Shown here piece by piece: positions 13,524 through 16,322 of a DNA stretch of 16,322 nt. The position numbers and the translations under genes were made by a program. Location of the stretch: positions 1 to 16,322 of the forward strand of contig CACXDV010000065.1 of assembly GCA_902766585.1 (NCBI GenBank). The letters run 5' to 3'. The notes below the pieces were generated by a model. It searched no databases. It had not been told where the DNA came from and saw only the letters and a program-made list of their open reading frames with translations. Each line of letters starts with the position of its first letter. Position 1 is the stretch's first letter. The stretch is from an uncultured Ruminococcus sp. (GTDB lineage Bacteria; Bacillota; Clostridia; Oscillospirales; Acutalibacteraceae).

Positions 13524-14303
13524 ATGAAAAACCGCTTTAAGATCTTGATTACAGAAGACAAGGACGAGTTCTGCAGAGAAGAGCCTGATTTATTCGCAAA
13601 AAAGGGCTTTGAGGCAGGATTTTGCACAAAGGACGGAGCAAAAGTAATTGAAAAGATAAAAGAATGGGAACCGGATATAGTTTTAATGGATATGTTTATG
13701 ACAAATATTGACGCAGTGGGAGTTATCAGACACATCAGAGGCAAGGGAGACAATTCAACTGTTTTCGTAACTGTCTCAAGCTTTGACAGCCCTGTTCTCG
13801 AGCATGAAGCTCTGAGCGCGGGCGCTGCATATTACGTCATAAAGCCTTACCGCGCCGGCGATCTTCTCGACAGGATAAAAGATCTCCTCACCTACTGCGC
13901 GGATGAACCTGAAAAGCATCACGCCGGCGAGATACTTACACTTGAAAGAGAGCTTGAAATCACTGTCACGGATATTCTTCACCAGATCGGAGTACCCGCG
14001 CATATCAAGGGATATCATTATCTCAGGGATTCAATACTCCTGTGCGTGCGTCATCCGGAGATAATCAATGCAGTGACAAAGGAGCTTTATCCCGCTGTAG
14101 CCAATAAGTACGAGACAACTCCTTCAAGAGTTGAAAGAGCTATTCGCCATGCAATAGAGGTAGCATGGGACAGAGGAGATGTCGATATCCTCAATTCCTA
14201 CTTCGGCTACACCATACACAACGGTAGAGGAAAGCCGACAAACAGTGAATTCATCGCCATGATATCCGACCGCCTCAGACTTCATAACAAACGCTCCGCA
14301 TGA
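13524..14303 (+). CDS. spo0A: Sporulation master regulator Spo0A with divergent receiver domain
   Basis: Spo0A is the phosphorylated response regulator that starts sporulation by binding 0A boxes. The C-terminal DNA-binding domain (about residues 146-259) is strongly conserved: IGVPAHIKGYHYLRDSI, the recognition helix region SRVERAIRHAIEVAW (201-215) and KPTNSEFIAMISDRLRL. The receiver (1-118) keeps acidic Glu11/Asp12, phospho-acceptor Asp56 (VLMDMFM), Ser85 at the Thr/Ser switch and Lys107 (IKPY). It has lost the usual DDN start (here EDK), the Pro after MFM (Thr60 in place of the MP proline) and the DG pair (Asp63-Ala64). Length is 259 aa. The ATG at 13524 follows GGAGG with 8-nt spacing; an in-frame ATG further upstream, within the TGGTAA repeats, has no ribosome site. 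spo0A follows spoIVB, the classical arrangement. Confidence 0.96.
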   Translation: MKNRFKILITEDKDEFCREEPDLFAKKGFEAGFCTKDGAKVIEKIKEWEPDIVLMDMFMTNIDAVGVIRHIRGKGDNSTVFVTVSSFDSPVLEHEALSAGAAYYVIKPYRAGDLLDRIKDLLTYCADEPEKHHAGEILTLERELEITVTDILHQIGVPAHIKGYHYLRDSILLCVRHPEIINAVTKELYPAVANKYETTPSRVERAIRHAIEVAWDRGDVDILNSYFGYTIHNGRGKPTNSEFIAMISDRLRLHNKRSA

Positions 14304-14313
14304 CCGTTCATGC

Positions 14314-14366
14314 AAAAAGCCCACAGCCCGACTGATATTATATCAGAGCTGTGGGTGATTTTTTTG
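14314..14366. terminator. Bidirectional intrinsic terminator between spo0A and the GNAT gene
   Basis: The outer stem CCCACAGC (14320-14327) / GCTGTGGG (14348-14355) encloses an inner stem CTGATA / TATCAG with a 3-nt loop. It is followed by seven Ts on the plus strand (14359-14365), and on the minus strand by CTTTTTG (complement of 14314-14320). It therefore fits both the spo0A transcript and the convergent acetyltransferase transcript. Confidence 0.9.
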
Positions 14367-14379
14367 TAAAAACAGGAAA

Positions 14380-14892
14380 TTATTCATCCTTCAGTATGGC
14401 AAAGATCTCATAGTCATAGCTTTTGCCATTCTTAAATATAGCGCTGTGTATTGTACCCTCATGCTTAAAGCCTGCATTCTTGAGTGCAAGAGACGCTGCG
14501 GTATGATTTGAATAGGGATGTGACTCTATTCTTATAATATCATAATTCTCAAAGGTTTTTTCACAGATGCTTTTTATTACCATACTGCCGAGTCCCTTTC
14601 CCCTGTAGGACTTTGCAAGCCATATAGACAGCTCCGCGCTCTTAGAGAATATACCGTTTCCGAAAATGATATCAACGCCGCCGACAACATGACCGTCAAC
14701 CATAACAGCGCGGCAGATCTGCCTTTCCTCGCTGTTGAACATCCTTTCACGGATATATTCCATAGCAAACGCCGTATCCATAGGATATGGCAGCGTCTCA
14801 CAAAGATTATCAGACAAATGGGGATCATCTGTCGATTCAAGAAAATCATCTATATAATTCTGCTTCCATTTTTCCAAAGTAAATTCGTACAT
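14380..14892 (-). CDS. GNAT-family N-acetyltransferase (RimJ/RimL-like)
   Basis: An acetyl-CoA-dependent acetyltransferase; the substrate cannot be read from sequence. The acetyl-CoA-binding motif A is visible as SIWLAKSYRGKGLGSMVIKS (RGKGLG phosphate-binding loop). Further on, RIESHPYSNHTAASLALKNA and GFKHEGTIHSAIFKNGKSYD match RimJ/RimL-type GNATs that modify protein N-termini, antibiotics or polyamines. 170 aa is a full domain. It is cytosolic, with no signal peptide. The ATG at 14892 follows GGAGG. It is monocistronic, convergent with spo0A and divergent from the lipoprotein gene. Confidence 0.9.
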   Translation of the reverse strand: MYEFTLEKWKQNYIDDFLESTDDPHLSDNLCETLPYPMDTAFAMEYIRERMFNSEERQICRAVMVDGHVVGGVDIIFGNGIFSKSAELSIWLAKSYRGKGLGSMVIKSICEKTFENYDIIRIESHPYSNHTAASLALKNAGFKHEGTIHSAIFKNGKSYDYEIFAILKDE

Positions 14893-14935
14893 CTTACCGT
14901 CCTCCGTAAAAAAACAAGTATTGGGCTTTTATGAC

Positions 14936-14944
14936 ATTATACCA
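14936..14944 (-). promoter_or_regulatory. Extended -10 promoter of the GNAT gene
   Basis: On the minus strand TGGTATAAT is a perfect extended -10 (TATAAT at 14936-14941). The -35 position 17 bp upstream reads GTGCAA, a poor match, which extended -10 promoters can tolerate. Transcription would start about 35-40 bp before the ATG. Confidence 0.55.
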
Positions 14945-14988
14945 TATAATCCTGAGATTTGCACTATAAAAATTTTGAATAATTCCTG

Positions 14989-15020
14989 AATTTTTCATTT
15001 GAACGCGAAAATGAAAATTT
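14989..15020. repeat. A/T-rich imperfect palindrome between divergent promoters
   Basis: AATTTTTCATTT (14989-15000) is mirrored by AAAATGAAAATT (15008-15019) across a GAACGCG loop, with one bulged base, and is followed by more Ts. It lies midway between the divergent promoters of the acetyltransferase and the lipoprotein. It could be an operator or an UP-like A/T element for the downstream promoter. There is no upstream plus-strand gene for it to terminate. Confidence 0.4.
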
Positions 15021-15043
15021 TTTAAGAAAGAATTAATATTTGA

Positions 15044-15072
15044 TTTACACTGCAAACATAATCACTTATAAT
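15044..15072 (+). promoter_or_regulatory. Sigma-A-type promoter of the lipoprotein gene
   Basis: TTTACA (15044-15049, 5/6 to consensus) and a perfect TATAAT (15067-15072) are separated by the ideal 17 bp, with A/T-rich DNA just upstream that may act as an UP element. Transcription would start near 15079, about 40 bp before the ATG. Confidence 0.75.
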
Positions 15073-15119
15073 ATTAACAATACAATGAATACATACAAAA
15101 GATATACGGAGATGATTTT

Positions 15120-16322
15120 ATGTCAGGCAAATACAATAACAAATTGAAAACACTCATTTTCTGCATGATGATCTCAGGTACGATAGCATTTTCAGGATGC
15201 GGAGAGAATCCGTCCCAAAGCTCCTCAAAGAAAATCACTGTACCCGAAAGCTCCGCTTCCTCGGAAATAAACATCGAACCCTCTGTATCTGTCGATAAAA
15301 ACGATACGGAAACAGATTATAATGAAGCTGAAGCTGTCAAGATCAGTCTTAACGGTTCATCCGCTGAAATAAACGGAAACGGCGCAAGCGCAAGCGGCAG
15401 TACCGTAACCATAAGCAGCGCCGGAACCTATGCCGTCAGCGGTAAGCTCGATGATGGGCAGATCGTCATTGAAGCGGGCAAGGATGATATAGTTAAGCTT
15501 GTACTTGACAATGCAACTGTGAGCAGTACCAAGACCTCAGCGATCTATTCATCACAGTGCGAAAAGACGATCATACTTCTCCCCAAGGGAAGCAAAAACG
15601 AGATCAACGGCGGTACAGCAGAGAGTGACGGCAGTGACGATCCCGATGCCGCTATCTATTCAAAAAATGACCTTACAATTTCAGGCGAAGGAGAGCTCAA
15701 GGTAAACGGCTCCGCAAAAAACGGCATTACCTCTAAGGATACCCTTAAGATCACAGGCGGCTCCATAAACGTAAGCGCTGAAAACAACGGTATAACCGGA
15801 AAAGATGATCTCCATATCCAGAACAGCAGCATTTCAGTTGATACAAAATCAGGGGACGGTCTGAAATCCAATAATTCCGAAAAGGGAAATATCTATATCG
15901 AAAGCTCAGAGATCAATATAACAGCCGCCAATGACGGTATTCAGGCTGAAAATGATCTTACGGTAAACAGCGGTACTATCAGCATTACCACAGGAGGCGG
16001 CGCTGCCGAAAATAAAAAAGCCTCTTATCAGGGCTTTATGCAGAAGCAGCAGGAAAGCTCAGAGGATACCGAAAGCATGAAGGGACTCAAGGCAGGCAGC
16101 ACTATCACCGTTGCAACAGGTACAATAAATATTGATTCCTATGACGATTCAATACACAGCAACGGAGATGTTAAGATCGGCGGAGGAATAATAAATATCA
16201 AATCGGGTGATGACGGTATCCATGCCGACAAAACACTTACTATCCTTGACGGAAATATTACCGTGAACCAGTCCTATGAAGGTCTTGAGGCAGATGATAT
16301 CACTATCAGCGGCGGTACAGTC
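15120..16322 (+). CDS. Surface lipoprotein with Cthe_2159-like carbohydrate-binding beta-helix (truncated by window end)
   Basis: The frame is open from ATG 15120 to the last base (401 codons, no stop), so the C-terminus is outside the window. The start has GGAG 8 nt upstream. Residues 1-27 form a lipoprotein signal: Lys/Asn-rich start, hydrophobic segment, then lipobox AFSGC with Cys27. A Ser/Glu-rich spacer (to about residue 70) follows. From about residue 80 the chain is a series of short beta-strand turns with a recurring pattern of Asp-Gly-Ile/Leu, then LTI-x-GG-x-I-x-V, for example DGIHADKTLTILDGNITV and EGLEADDITISGGTV. This matches the Cthe_2159 family (PF14262), calcium-binding beta-helix proteins that bind plant polysaccharides such as pectin or cellulose. 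Such proteins often accompany CotH-type proteins, none of which is in view. The family assignment is recalled from the motif pattern, not from a search. Confidence 0.85.
   Translation, partial: MSGKYNNKLKTLIFCMMISGTIAFSGCGENPSQSSSKKITVPESSASSEINIEPSVSVDKNDTETDYNEAEAVKISLNGSSAEINGNGASASGSTVTISSAGTYAVSGKLDDGQIVIEAGKDDIVKLVLDNATVSSTKTSAIYSSQCEKTIILLPKGSKNEINGGTAESDGSDDPDAAIYSKNDLTISGEGELKVNGSAKNGITSKDTLKITGGSINVSAENNGITGKDDLHIQNSSISVDTKSGDGLKSNNSEKGNIYIESSEINITAANDGIQAENDLTVNSGTISITTGGGAAENKKASYQGFMQKQQESSEDTESMKGLKAGSTITVATGTINIDSYDDSIHSNGDVKIGGGIINIKSGDDGIHADKTLTILDGNITVNQSYEGLEADDITISGGTV

Noticed and set aside
1..16322. CRISPR arrays, tRNA or rRNA genes, insertion sequences, prophage genes
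   Set aside because: No repeat-spacer pattern, clover-leaf sequence, transposase or phage-like gene was seen on either strand.

Overview
The window looks like chromosomal DNA from an anaerobic, spore-forming Firmicute, most likely a Ruminococcus-like member of the Clostridia (Oscillospiraceae). Three things point there. The gene order of the minus-strand cluster is the Bacillota order (yicC, remA, gmk, rpoZ, priA, def, fmt, rsmB, rlmN, PP2C phosphatase, PASTA kinase). A spoIVB-spo0A pair follows. The last gene encodes a lipoprotein with a Cthe_2159-type carbohydrate-binding region, common in plant-fibre-degrading Clostridia. The genus is an inference; there is no rRNA gene to test it.

Layout. 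(1) Positions 1-11750, minus strand: one long, tightly packed operon. It is read from a sigma-A-type promoter at about 11746 and appears to end at an 11-bp hairpin at 2-32. It carries RNA turnover (yicC), an architectural DNA-binding regulator (remA), GMP kinase, RNA polymerase omega, replication-restart helicase PriA, N-terminal Met processing (def, fmt), rRNA/tRNA methylation (rsmB, rlmN) and the Ser/Thr phosphatase/kinase pair that senses cell-wall material. Genes overlap by 3-11 bp or are 12-33 bp apart. Several are best started at GTG or TTG codons whose Shine-Dalgarno lies on the stop of the gene before. coaBC, usually between rpoZ and priA, is absent. (2) Positions 11751-14366, plus strand: spoIVB (sporulation signalling protease), a strong terminator, a 372-bp intergenic region dense in repeats, then spo0A (sporulation master regulator) and a bidirectional terminator. 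(3) Positions 14380-16322: a GNAT acetyltransferase on the minus strand, diverging from a plus-strand surface lipoprotein that runs off the end of the window.

How they work together: the left part is housekeeping for translation, RNA and growth signalling. The middle part is the sporulation decision (Spo0A) and the forespore-to-mother-cell signal (SpoIVB). The right part is unrelated accessory material.

The most notable points are the Spo0A receiver domain, which keeps its phosphorylation residues but has lost other conserved ones; the structured DNA in front of spo0A (three CGAA boxes at exact 19-bp steps, then four TGGTAA half-sites overlapping a promoter-like element); and a PASTA kinase with two extra helical modules at its extracellular C-terminus. 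No clearly new multi-gene system was found.
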